Positions 1 through 7,750 of a DNA stretch of 64,000 nt are shown piece by piece. Source of the stretch: a virus. Every line of letters starts with the position of its first letter. Position 1 is the first letter of the stretch. The translations under genes and the position numbers were made by a program. Under the pieces are notes generated by a model. The model was not told the origin of the DNA. It saw nothing but the letters and a program-made list of their open reading frames with translations, and searched no databases. The stretch spans positions 1 through 64,000 of the IMG/VR virus record IMGVR_UViG_3300031857_012982; one strand, 5' to 3'.

Positions 1-28
1 ACAGGCTTTTTAAATTCCGTCTTGCTAA

Positions 29-220
29 TTAGGCTGCGTTTTTCTCAGCGTTCTTAGTTTCTTGGATTTCTTTTCTTCTAGCTTTGATCAGCTTGCCAAG
101 TTCTGCTAGAGCTTTTCTAGCTCTTGTTGCTGATGCTTTAATTCCCTTTTCAGTGAATTTTTGGTTCTCTTCAGAGTACGTCTGAATAGCTGCCATTATT
201 GAGTCATGTGTATTTGACAT
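29..220 (-). CDS. Histone H1/Hc1-like small basic protein
   Basis: A 63-residue, Lys/Arg/Ala-rich, entirely helical-looking protein. The segment from about residue 26 to 53 (KGIKASATRARKALAELGKL and on) resembles the helical repeat of bacterial and chlamydial histone H1-like (Hc1) nucleoproteins, small versions of which occur in T4-like marine phages. The likely role is DNA binding or compaction, either of the phage genome or on the host nucleoid; this is inference from composition and pattern. A good ribosome binding site (AAAGGAGC) lies about 7 bases before the ATG, which supports the start. It is transcribed away from the oxygenase gene at 259. No catalytic motif, signal peptide or membrane segment is visible. 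It could instead be another small DNA-associated phage protein. Confidence 0.6.
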   Translation of the reverse strand: MSNTHDSIMAAIQTYSEENQKFTEKGIKASATRARKALAELGKLIKARRKEIQETKNAEKNAA

Positions 221-258
221 TTTTTATGCTCCTTTGTTAGATGCTAATTAATTAACAC

Positions 259-834
259 ATGCACAATGATAGCTTAGATTTCGTGGTCAAGTCAATACAA
301 AAAACACCGTTGGTAAACTTAAATGGTTTAATTTACCAAGAATACCAAGACTTTTTTGATGATATCTGGTTGGAAAAATTAAAGATAGATTTAGAAAAAT
401 TAAAATTAACCACATTAGAGAAACAAGAGAAATTGGAAAAAAGTTTTAGAAGAAGAGTAGATTATTCTGAAAAGATTAGTAAAGAACTTAATATTTTTTT
501 TAAAAATAAAAAGATAACCACATGTTTAGAAGAAATTTTTAGTATAAAATTAACTCCAGACACATCAGACATTTGGATAGATTATCCTGGTTATTATCTA
601 ATCCCGCATTTAGACGACACTAGAATTAAATTAGCCATACAAATCTATATAGGTGATCAACAACAGCCCGGCACAAGTTTGTACAGTTCTTCAAAAATTT
701 CCAGCAAAGTACACGAAATAGTGTATAAAAGGAATAAAGGATATGCTTTACTCAATAATGATAAAAGCTGGCATGCTGTACAACCAGAAATAGTAGACGG
801 ACAGAGAAGAAGCGTGTATATTAGATACAAATAA
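259..834 (+). CDS. 2OG-Fe(II) oxygenase-like protein
   Basis: A 191-residue protein with the Fe(II)/2-oxoglutarate dioxygenase signature in its C-terminal half: H117-x-D119 (in IPHLDDTRIK), a distal H172 (SWHAV) and R184 in an RRSVYIRY strand, the usual 2OG-binding arginine position. Such enzymes hydroxylate or otherwise oxidise small molecules, proteins or nucleic acids; the substrate here is unknown. The N-terminal ~95 residues are charged and helical and not recognised. The gene ends 1 base before the amidinotransferase gene and is surely co-transcribed with it, so the three genes of this trio may act on one product. Small 2OG oxygenases are common in marine T4-like phages, so a free-standing role is equally possible. 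Confidence 0.75.
   Translation: MHNDSLDFVVKSIQKTPLVNLNGLIYQEYQDFFDDIWLEKLKIDLEKLKLTTLEKQEKLEKSFRRRVDYSEKISKELNIFFKNKKITTCLEEIFSIKLTPDTSDIWIDYPGYYLIPHLDDTRIKLAIQIYIGDQQQPGTSLYSSSKISSKVHEIVYKRNKGYALLNNDKSWHAVQPEIVDGQRRSVYIRYK
266..295 (-). promoter_or_regulatory. Sigma-70-like promoter for the histone-like gene
   Basis: On the minus strand TTGACT (295-290) is followed after 18 bases by TATCAT (271-266). Each box matches five of six consensus bases. Transcription would start near 259, giving a leader of about 39 bases that contains the AAAGGAGC ribosome binding site. The promoter lies inside the start of the divergent oxygenase gene. Confidence 0.4.
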
Positions 835-835
835 C

Positions 836-1873
836 ATGAGTACTTTAGGAAAAATAAAACATTATTCTCAAATTAATCCATTAAAAGAAATATGGATTGG
901 AGATACCTATCCACAAACTTTTTATAAGCATTTTGATAATCGTACAGAAGATATTTTTTGTAAGATAACAGAAATGACACAAAAAGAATTAAAGAATATA
1001 TGTAAAATATTAGAAAATCTAGGAGTAAACGTAGTTAGACCAAAATTTGAAAACTCTGTTGACCCATATCTAGATCAACAGGGTAATCTAATAAAACCCC
1101 CAATGTGTCCTTGTGATTGGGCCATGACAATAGATGATACATTATATATAAATCCTCAATATCATTCAGGAATAGAACCGTTTCAACATGCAATAGATTC
1201 TTATAAAGATAACAATCAAAATGTTGTAATTATAGATCGATCTAAAGATCCAATAGCCTGGGTGAACTTTCCTTGTGTAGTTAGAATGGGAAGAGATATG
1301 TTTATTGATTACGATAATAGCAGACCAGAATTTAAACAAAATGCAATAATTGTTGCTGAACAACTTTCAATAAATCATAGAGTGCATATATTGAACACAG
1401 GAGATCACAGCGATGGTGTTTTTTGTCCTCTCAAAGAAAAAGAAATATTATCTAGTTTTTACAGAAACAAATATGACAAAAGTTTTCCAGAATGGAATGT
1501 TGCGTATCTAGAAGAACGCCCAATGGTACCAACTCATAATAATAATTGGTGGGTACCAGGAGCACATTTTGCAAATTATAATAAAGAAATAATAAAAGTT
1601 GCTGATACATGGTTAGGTAATCCATGGGAAACTATATTCAGTGTTAATTGTATATTAGTAGATGAAAAAAATATACTTGTAATAAAAGAAAATAAAAAAA
1701 TTTTTAAATATTTTGAAAGTATTGGTATAACACCACATGTGGCAAATTTTGATATGTGTTATTTTTGGGATAGTGGATTACATTGTTTAAGTTCGGATGT
1801 TTATAGAGAAGGCCCAATGCTAGATTATTGGCCAAGCAGAGGAGACAACGGAGTATACTATATCAATGAATAG
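836..1873 (+). CDS. Glycine amidinotransferase-like enzyme
   Basis: A 345-residue protein of the guanidino-group modifying superfamily. Three segments line up with mammalian AGAT catalytic regions: GRDMF (D154), HSDGVF (H191) and GLHCLSSDVYREG (H316, nucleophile C317). The Asp/His/Cys triad is therefore intact. Known members move an amidino group from arginine to glycine, inosamine phosphates (StrB) or lysine-type acceptors. AGAT-like enzymes have been noted in marine phages, and the acceptor here is unknown. Length is slightly below AGAT (about 420). The gene follows the oxygenase by 1 base and overlaps the next gene by 8 bases, so expression is coupled. A hydrolase activity (arginine deiminase or DDAH type) is the main alternative, but the RxG context after the Cys favours an amidinotransferase. 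Confidence 0.85.
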   Translation: MSTLGKIKHYSQINPLKEIWIGDTYPQTFYKHFDNRTEDIFCKITEMTQKELKNICKILENLGVNVVRPKFENSVDPYLDQQGNLIKPPMCPCDWAMTIDDTLYINPQYHSGIEPFQHAIDSYKDNNQNVVIIDRSKDPIAWVNFPCVVRMGRDMFIDYDNSRPEFKQNAIIVAEQLSINHRVHILNTGDHSDGVFCPLKEKEILSSFYRNKYDKSFPEWNVAYLEERPMVPTHNNNWWVPGAHFANYNKEIIKVADTWLGNPWETIFSVNCILVDEKNILVIKENKKIFKYFESIGITPHVANFDMCYFWDSGLHCLSSDVYREGPMLDYWPSRGDNGVYYINE

Positions 1874-2666
1874 TGAATTAACAGACAAATTGTGGCCGAT
1901 TTCCGACAATCATATAAAAAAATTAAAAGAACAATGGTATTCTTCTAAACAAGAAAATCCATACAAAGAAAAATTTATAAAACACGCAGATGCATGGTTT
2001 AAGTCTTCAACAATAAACGATCTTAGAGGATGGGAAGCATTTACTTGCAAAGATATCATAATAGGTTGTACAAATTTTATTGAGTCTGTTTGTTTGAAAT
2101 ATGCATGGAACATACAAATACTGCCATCTGAATACAGTTATTACTCTATAATGGGAATGAAATCAACTAACCCAGGCGAATTAAAACCTAAAATTCCATT
2201 GCTTGTCAGTGTGCCGTCTTGGAAATATTGTGATACAGATCCACACTGGAATGATATTTTAAAAGAATGTGAAGAAAAAAACATTGATATACACATCGAC
2301 GGTTGTTGGTTTCAATCTGCTAGAAAAATAGAATTTGATTTTGATCATCCAAATATTAAAAGTTTTGCTATGAGTATGTCAAAAGGTTTAGACTTAACAT
2401 GGAATAGGATTGGATTGAGATGGTCGCGACAAAGAACAACAGATTCTATCACTTTATTAAATCACTTTGGTATGTATAATGAAAATTTAACAGCTTGTGG
2501 TTATTTTTTAATGAATAATCTTGATAAAGACTATGCTTGGAATACTCATGGACAAGCACACAAGGCACTAGCAGAAAAACACGGTTTACAAGAAACCAAC
2601 AGCATACATGTTTTAAGAGATAAAGATAATAATCTATTTGGAATTGGAAAAATTTTAAGTACTTAA
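1866..2666 (+). CDS. Short PLP-dependent aminotransferase-fold protein
   Basis: A 266-residue protein with the landmarks of a fold-type I PLP enzyme: an aromatic pair after a strand (PSEYSYYS, about 88-94), D145 in IHIDGCW (the Asp that pairs with the pyridine nitrogen), and SMSKGLDLTWNRIG, where K173 is the expected Schiff-base lysine and R181 a phosphate-side residue. It is much shorter than typical class I or V aminotransferases (about 380-420): the N-terminal arm and much of the C-terminal small domain are missing or minimal. No frameshift is visible and codon use matches its neighbours, so it looks like a compact intact gene. It overlaps the amidinotransferase gene by 8 bases and stops directly against the convergent gp46 stop. 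The function is inferred only; a non-catalytic PLP-fold protein is possible. Confidence 0.55.
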   Translation: MNSELTDKLWPISDNHIKKLKEQWYSSKQENPYKEKFIKHADAWFKSSTINDLRGWEAFTCKDIIIGCTNFIESVCLKYAWNIQILPSEYSYYSIMGMKSTNPGELKPKIPLLVSVPSWKYCDTDPHWNDILKECEEKNIDIHIDGCWFQSARKIEFDFDHPNIKSFAMSMSKGLDLTWNRIGLRWSRQRTTDSITLLNHFGMYNENLTACGYFLMNNLDKDYAWNTHGQAHKALAEKHGLQETNSIHVLRDKDNNLFGIGKILST

Positions 2667-4460
2667 TTATATAACAATGTCTACGTCATTAGCGTAGCTT
2701 GTAAATCCGTTTTCTTTCACTACTTTTAGTACAGAATTTACTCGAGACACTAACTCGTCTTTGTGCGATATTAAGAATATATTTTTTGATTGTGTTCGAC
2801 TCATCTCTTTTAATACTGCCATTGAGCTTTCCACACCAGATACGTCCATACCAGCATCAATTAACTCATCTATAAACAATAAGTTGATTTGTTGATACAA
2901 TCCTTCCCACACATCTCGGAATGCCCAGCTTAAACTTAATATCAATCGATTTCTTTCTCCTCGACTTAGATTATCAAAATCTAATTCTCTGCCTAACTCT
3001 TCAATTCTCACACTCAAATCAGATAAGAATACCACTGTGTGAGGTAACTTAACTTGTGTTAGATAGAATGCTAATCGTTGATTAAGATAAGTCAAATTTT
3101 GTTCTATGATTCTAGTTCTAATAAAAGAATCTTTTGCAGTTAGTAATTTGTATAAGAACTCTTGATGTCTGTATAAGTCTTCCATCTCATTTGCTTTAGT
3201 ATAATCTATTTTTTGCACTGCTGTTTTGTTTAATTCGTCAATCTGTTCTTGATATGGATTTTCTTTAGCACGAGTTTGTTCTAGTTGTCTTTTTAAATCT
3301 TCCACAGAACCTTTATGATTATATGCTTCATCGATTGAATCATAGTATGTGTCTGGCACAGAACCCAAATCTCCAATAGCTGTTATGCTATTTTGTATTT
3401 CTTTTAATTTTGCAGACAATGTTTGTTCATATTGGGTTTGTTCCTCAAGATCTTTTTTAAGTTCGTCCACAAGATGCTCATGTTTCTCTCCATGTAAGTC
3501 TTGTTCGCAAGTAGGACAAGTGGCTTTTTCAGCATATTCTAAATCTTTTACAGTTTGTTCTTTCTGTCTAGTGGCTTTGGTTAATGAATCTTCGTGATAG
3601 CTTTTCTCTTTTTCTAAATTTCTTAGAGTTTTAGAATCATCTGTATGTTTTGCCAGTCGTTTATGATTCTCTAACTCTGTTTGGATATCTACTCGCTCTA
3701 ACTCTTCTATAGCAGATTCAAATTTCGCAATATCTTGATTCTTCTGTGTTTGCCACGCAGCACTCCTTAATTCAAATGTTTTGATAGACTCTTCTACTTT
3801 TTTATTACTAACCAAAACAGCATCTAATCGCATCTTTTCTTCTGATAATTCCTGTTTAGCCACTCGCATCTGTTCTTTTAACAGTTCTGCCTTTTCGCTT
3901 AATAGAGTTATACCTAATAACTGTTCTATAATTTCTCTTTGCTCGGCTTGTTTGGTTGCTAAGAATGGTTGTGTATAAGTGTTAAGAGCTATGATATTCT
4001 TGAACATAGCATGAGTCATACCAATTAACTTATTAATCTCTTCTTGAGTTTCTCTATTCTCTCCCTGTGCCTCATTGTTATCTTCAGTGCCATCTGCTCC
4101 TGAGTTTTGTTCCACTTCATTGATAAAGAATTTCAATACCTGCGGTTTTCTTCCTCTTTCAATCTTGTAACTTACTCCATTCTTCTCAAAATTTACAGTG
4201 ACCAACATATCTTTGCTGTTGGTTTTATTCACTAGATTGTCTCTTCTGATCTGTGTCAATGCTTCCCCAAAGAATACATAACTGATAGCATTTATGATAG
4301 TGGTCTTACCAGTACCATTTCGAGCACCTGCGTCATCACCGCCCAAATCCATGTTCTCACCAATAACCAGCACTAAATTTTTGCCAGCAAAGTTCACTGC
4401 TTGAGTATGATTACCCACGCTCATAAAGTTTTTTACTGTAAGATCTCTAATGGTTAACAT
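2667..4460 (-). CDS. 46: Recombination endonuclease subunit gp46 (SbcC/Rad50-like ATPase)
   Basis: A 597-residue SMC-type ATPase. The Walker A motif lies at about residues 45-54 (GARNGTGKTT). Long charged coiled-coil arms flank a zinc-hook CPTC at 315-318. An ABC signature (NLSRGERNRL) and Walker B (LLFIDELIDAG) lie near the C-terminus. With gp47 it forms the Mre11-Rad50-type complex that resects DNA ends, drives recombination-dependent replication and degrades host DNA in T4. The size matches T4 gp46 (560). Its ATG overlaps the gp47 gene by 14 bases, in the usual 47-46 order, so the subunits are translationally coupled. An acidic insert (about 119-136) between the lobe I strands is a local feature without obvious meaning. 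Confidence 0.95.
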   Translation of the reverse strand: MLTIRDLTVKNFMSVGNHTQAVNFAGKNLVLVIGENMDLGGDDAGARNGTGKTTIINAISYVFFGEALTQIRRDNLVNKTNSKDMLVTVNFEKNGVSYKIERGRKPQVLKFFINEVEQNSGADGTEDNNEAQGENRETQEEINKLIGMTHAMFKNIIALNTYTQPFLATKQAEQREIIEQLLGITLLSEKAELLKEQMRVAKQELSEEKMRLDAVLVSNKKVEESIKTFELRSAAWQTQKNQDIAKFESAIEELERVDIQTELENHKRLAKHTDDSKTLRNLEKEKSYHEDSLTKATRQKEQTVKDLEYAEKATCPTCEQDLHGEKHEHLVDELKKDLEEQTQYEQTLSAKLKEIQNSITAIGDLGSVPDTYYDSIDEAYNHKGSVEDLKRQLEQTRAKENPYQEQIDELNKTAVQKIDYTKANEMEDLYRHQEFLYKLLTAKDSFIRTRIIEQNLTYLNQRLAFYLTQVKLPHTVVFLSDLSVRIEELGRELDFDNLSRGERNRLILSLSWAFRDVWEGLYQQINLLFIDELIDAGMDVSGVESSMAVLKEMSRTQSKNIFLISHKDELVSRVNSVLKVVKENGFTSYANDVDIVI

Positions 4461-5469
4461 CTAAATTATTATAAATTGCCATTAATACTTTTTTATCATA
4501 GGTTTGTGAATCCACAGCTTCTAACTGTTTGATCACAATTTGATCCACAGAATCAAATTTTTCCACTTTAACCATGGGCTGATCTGCTTGATCCAACTGC
4601 TCTGGAATCAGTTGCAGTTCTCTCAATTGATATTTTTCCATGAATGTTTCTCTGATAAAATTAGCTTCTTCATAAGAAATCTTAATGTCCAATCCCACAC
4701 GCACATACATTCGTGGCGCTAATATGCTGTCAGCATCAGATAATAACTGTGATATTTTTACATTTCGATATTTTGGCATGTTAGGATAGTTGATGTATTT
4801 GGGCTGCCCACCATATTCCAGCACCATCATACCACGCTCATCATCACCAGCATCAGCATAGTTGTGCGGAAATGCATTGCCGATGTAGTGTATATTGTTT
4901 CTTATTTGTCTCTTATGGAAGTGTCCTGTGAACACGTATTCTTGATTCACAAAGTGTTCTGCTTTGATTGTGCCCACATCTGGCATGTCCACCATGGCAT
5001 TCATTTTAAAATAAGGCAATTCAAAATGTCCAAAAATATATCTCTGTTTTAAATCCTGTATCTTTCTCCATTCATCGTTGACTATCCACGGTACTATTGC
5101 CACGTCATCGGTTAATAACCAGTTATTCACTATCTCGATGTTAGGAATATTTCTACAGTATTCCATGCTGTTAATTTCTCTCTTGTCTCTGTAGAATAGA
5201 TCGTGATTGCCCATAATCACATAGACTTTTTCAAATGCTCTACCCAATCTTTCCATGTTGCTCACTGTGTAGTTCATGGTGCTGACGTTAGTAGCACTTC
5301 TGTGATGATGCCAATCTCCTAAGAATATGCAGGTTTCACATCCGTGTGCTTGAGCTTGTTCAATGAACCAATAACAGAATGCTTCTCCGTCATCATTGTG
5401 AACTCGGCTGTTGCCTTTTAATCCAAAATGTATATCAGTGAAACAAGCAGCTTTTTTAAAAAATGCCAT
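4447..5469 (-). CDS. 47: Recombination endonuclease subunit gp47 (SbcD/Mre11-like nuclease)
   Basis: A 340-residue calcineurin-like metallophosphoesterase. Metal-binding motifs appear in order: D12-x-H14 (FTDIHFG), GDW at D52, GNHD at 87-90, then GHFE and TGHFHKR in the middle of the chain. This is the Mre11/SbcD pattern, and T4 gp47 has nearly the same length (339). It is the nuclease partner of gp46 in end processing, recombination-dependent replication and host DNA breakdown. It sits between gp55, 9 bases upstream, and gp46, overlapping by 14 bases, so 55-47-46 form one minus-strand unit. Confidence 0.95.
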   Translation of the reverse strand: MAFFKKAACFTDIHFGLKGNSRVHNDDGEAFCYWFIEQAQAHGCETCIFLGDWHHHRSATNVSTMNYTVSNMERLGRAFEKVYVIMGNHDLFYRDKREINSMEYCRNIPNIEIVNNWLLTDDVAIVPWIVNDEWRKIQDLKQRYIFGHFELPYFKMNAMVDMPDVGTIKAEHFVNQEYVFTGHFHKRQIRNNIHYIGNAFPHNYADAGDDERGMMVLEYGGQPKYINYPNMPKYRNVKISQLLSDADSILAPRMYVRVGLDIKISYEEANFIRETFMEKYQLRELQLIPEQLDQADQPMVKVEKFDSVDQIVIKQLEAVDSQTYDKKVLMAIYNNLDVNH

Positions 5470-5478
5470 AGTTGGATA

Positions 5479-6408
5479 TTATTTTGTTTTGTCCTCTGTT
5501 GCAAGTGATAATTTGCCAGAATCTTTTAATTGTTTGTTTAATTCTTTAATGGCTGCCTTGCTGTAGACTTTGACTTCTCCATGCAATTCTTTTTGTCTTT
5601 TCTTTGCTGCCACAGTCTCACTTTCATTCTTAGCCTGTCGAGTATAACTTGGCATCATTTCATTCATTTCCAATATGTCATCACGAATGTTTTGATTTTT
5701 CTTCTCAATGTTTAGGATTCTTGTGAATGAGTTTGTGATAGCTGCTGTGTAATAAGCAAACGGATTCTCAGATTTAGATTCATCAAACTGTAAACCAATT
5801 TGACTCAACTGCATTAGTGCTTGTGATCTCATCTCGTCTACATAAGTGTAACCTCGCCAGTTGCTCCTTTGACTGTACCTCTCTGCTAATTTTAAAAACA
5901 TATTTGCTAGGTTAGGAGTGATCTTGCCGTGATCATTGCTGAAATGCCCGTTGCTCATACCACCCATCCAATGACTTTTGCCCACGCAAATTAATTGTCC
6001 TTTTTCGTTGATCCTATAATGTTGGAATGGAGGAAAATTAACTTTTGTATGATGATCTGCTCGAGTTTTAGGATTTTTCTTTCTCTCGCTGTCCATAGTG
6101 ATGTGATCAAACATCATCACTCGAAACACTAAATCAGTTTTTTTAACTTTTCTAGGAGATACTTCATAGTCACTCATTTTAATTCTTTTATTGCCTAATT
6201 TTTTAGCAGCTTCCCACGCTCGAGCTGTTAATCTTTTTGCTTGTATTTTTCTTGCTTTGGCAATGTTGGCATTGTTAATCTTTTTAATGTCATTAACAAT
6301 CATGTCATAATCGCTGTCTTCGGGACTAACATATGAGCAATAGGTATTCTTGCTCTTGTGTATCTCCGCCAGCAGATCGCGGTTATTTAGATAATTCACT
6401 CTTTTCAT
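5479..6408 (-). CDS. 55: Late-transcription sigma factor gp55-like
   Basis: A 309-residue protein whose region 168-260 matches T4 gp55: WRGYTYVDEM, then FDESKSENPFAYYTAAITNS and an IEKKNQNIRDD helix, a sigma-2-like segment that recognises late promoters with host RNA polymerase. T4 gp55 is only 185 residues; here about 165 residues precede the sigma core and a Lys-rich tail follows. The N-terminal extension is basic and holds DHHTKVNFPPFQHY and an HWMGGMSNGHF stretch, so it is not a simple linker. A ribosome binding site (AAGGAA) precedes the ATG. The gene is divergent from the first late structural gene, and that gene's late promoter overlaps this gene's own likely promoter, which would allow feedback. 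Confidence 0.9.
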   Translation of the reverse strand: MKRVNYLNNRDLLAEIHKSKNTYCSYVSPEDSDYDMIVNDIKKINNANIAKARKIQAKRLTARAWEAAKKLGNKRIKMSDYEVSPRKVKKTDLVFRVMMFDHITMDSERKKNPKTRADHHTKVNFPPFQHYRINEKGQLICVGKSHWMGGMSNGHFSNDHGKITPNLANMFLKLAERYSQRSNWRGYTYVDEMRSQALMQLSQIGLQFDESKSENPFAYYTAAITNSFTRILNIEKKNQNIRDDILEMNEMMPSYTRQAKNESETVAAKKRQKELHGEVKVYSKAAIKELNKQLKDSGKLSLATEDKTK

Positions 6409-6448
6409 AGTAATTCCTTATTTTTGTTGTTTGCTTTGCTGCCTGGAG

Positions 6449-6477
6449 ATTATAAAGTGCGCCTATTATGATGCCTA
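6449..6477 (-). promoter_or_regulatory. Sigma-70-like promoter for gp55-gp47-gp46
   Basis: On the minus strand TAGGCA (6477-6472) and a perfect TATAAT (6454-6449) are separated by 17 bases. Transcription would start near 6442, about 34 bases before the gp55 ATG. The -35 box overlaps the first two bases of the divergent late promoter at 6476. Confidence 0.5.
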
Positions 6478-6483
6478 TAAATA
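6476..6483 (+). promoter_or_regulatory. T4-type late promoter TATAAATA
   Basis: An exact match to the T4 late promoter consensus TATAAATA, 59 bases before the ATG of the tail-tube cap gene and in the only intergenic space of the region. It would be read by gp55-loaded polymerase and drive the baseplate block 6543-12858. It overlaps the -35 box of the divergent gp55 promoter. Confidence 0.8.
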
Positions 6484-6542
6484 TTGTTATAGTATACTGA
6501 ATTTTATATGAAAAAACAACCTATTAATAAACGGATTTAACA

Positions 6543-7448
6543 ATGGGACTATTAGACACAGCAGGCAAAGTTTTAGGTGTTATCGGCGGGGTTAATAAAG
6601 TTATCTCTTCCAATCCCACTTTAAATCGTTTATTTGGTGCAGGATTAGGCAGAGGCGCCGAAGCGTCTGATCAATTAAACACACATGCTACGTGGACCAC
6701 AAGAAACGGCCAAACAGATTTTAGAGTTAAGGTAACTTTACCATCAGAGAGTGATTTAAATAATATATTCTTTGGAGGATCTCGACAGCAATTCAAAGAC
6801 AATAAACAGAAATCACCAAACAATGTACTTTGGCCACTAGCTTCTGAAGGCGGAGTAATATTTCCTTTAACGCCAAGCATTATCATTCAACATGCTGCCA
6901 GTTACAATGCCATGGCATTGACGCACAGCAATTATCCTTTTTATGCCTATGGACACAGTGAGGTACCTTCATTCACAGTGACAGGAGAATTTCCTGTACA
7001 AAATTATGAAGATGCTCAATATTGGGTAGCCATGTTACATTTCTTTAGATCAGTGACCAAAATGTTCTTTGGAGGACAGAACGATTCTTTAAAAGGAAAT
7101 CCTCCACCGATTCTACAACTGAACGGATACGGCAGTTATGTATTCAATAATGTTCCTGTGGTAGTTACTAATTTTAACGTGGACATGAGAGCCGACGTAG
7201 ATTATATTTGTACCACACAAAGTTCTATGGTGGGCAAAGGTGGAGTAAATTTAAATTCTTTGTATAGTGATTTAAGTGCAGGAGTAGTTGCCAATCCTGA
7301 TAAGAACAACACCTGGGCTCCGGCTCTGAGCACAGTAACTCTACAATTACAACCGGTATATTCTAAAGAAACTATCAAGAAATTTAACATGAGAGATTTT
7401 GTTAATGGTCGTCTTAATGGCAGCAGCAAAGAGGTAGGATTTATCTAA
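6543..7448 (+). CDS. Baseplate tail-tube cap/initiator protein (gp48/gp54-like)
   Basis: A 301-residue virion protein. The N-terminus is a Gly/Val-rich hydrophobic segment (about 1-20). The core has the features of the T4 gp48/gp54 family: ALTHSNYPFYAYGHSEVPSF, then PVQNYEDAQYW, MLHFFRSVTKMFFGGQ, an NPPPILQLNGYGSY strand and VPVVVTNF followed by ADVDYI. T4 gp48 and gp54 cap the baseplate hub and start tail-tube polymerisation. Only one such gene is visible here, so which T4 protein it stands for is not certain. It begins the late baseplate operon and ends in a TAATG overlap with gp53. Confidence 0.75.
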   Translation: MGLLDTAGKVLGVIGGVNKVISSNPTLNRLFGAGLGRGAEASDQLNTHATWTTRNGQTDFRVKVTLPSESDLNNIFFGGSRQQFKDNKQKSPNNVLWPLASEGGVIFPLTPSIIIQHAASYNAMALTHSNYPFYAYGHSEVPSFTVTGEFPVQNYEDAQYWVAMLHFFRSVTKMFFGGQNDSLKGNPPPILQLNGYGSYVFNNVPVVVTNFNVDMRADVDYICTTQSSMVGKGGVNLNSLYSDLSAGVVANPDKNNTWAPALSTVTLQLQPVYSKETIKKFNMRDFVNGRLNGSSKEVGFI

Positions 7449-7747
7449 TGGCTCAATACAGCAACACATCTCCTTATTTTAATACATTAGAGAATAATAT
7501 TAGTTTGGATTTTTTAATCCCTAGGACTATAACAGCAGAAGCAGATGATATCTCTTACACCATTGATAGAATTTATGCTTATAGGCCAGACCTATTAGCG
7601 TATGACTTGTATGGCACACCAAGATTATGGTGGGTATTTGCTCAAAGAAATCTAGATATTATTGAAGATCCTATCTATGATTTTTCTCCAGGCAAAGTAA
7701 TACAGTTGCCTAAGTTAAGCAATTTAAAAAGTGATCTAGGCCTATAA
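7448..7747 (+). CDS. 53: Baseplate wedge protein gp53
   Basis: A 99-residue protein with the gp53 signature YRPDLLAYDLYGTPRLWWVF followed by IIEDPIYDFSPGKVIQLP. It shares the short LysM-like fold region of T4 gp53 (196 residues) but lacks the extra C-terminal part, as in many marine T4-like phages. In T4, gp53 joins neighbouring wedges around the hub. The start codon shares an A with the previous stop (TAATG), and the next gene begins 3 bases after its stop. Confidence 0.9.
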   Translation: MAQYSNTSPYFNTLENNISLDFLIPRTITAEADDISYTIDRIYAYRPDLLAYDLYGTPRLWWVFAQRNLDIIEDPIYDFSPGKVIQLPKLSNLKSDLGL

Positions 7748-7750
7748 CAA

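Noticed and set aside
214-242. TTGACA at 214 as a plus-strand promoter for the oxygenase
   Set aside because: The -10 position reads TTAGAT with only three matches; the TTGACA is part of the coding start of the histone-like gene on the other strand.
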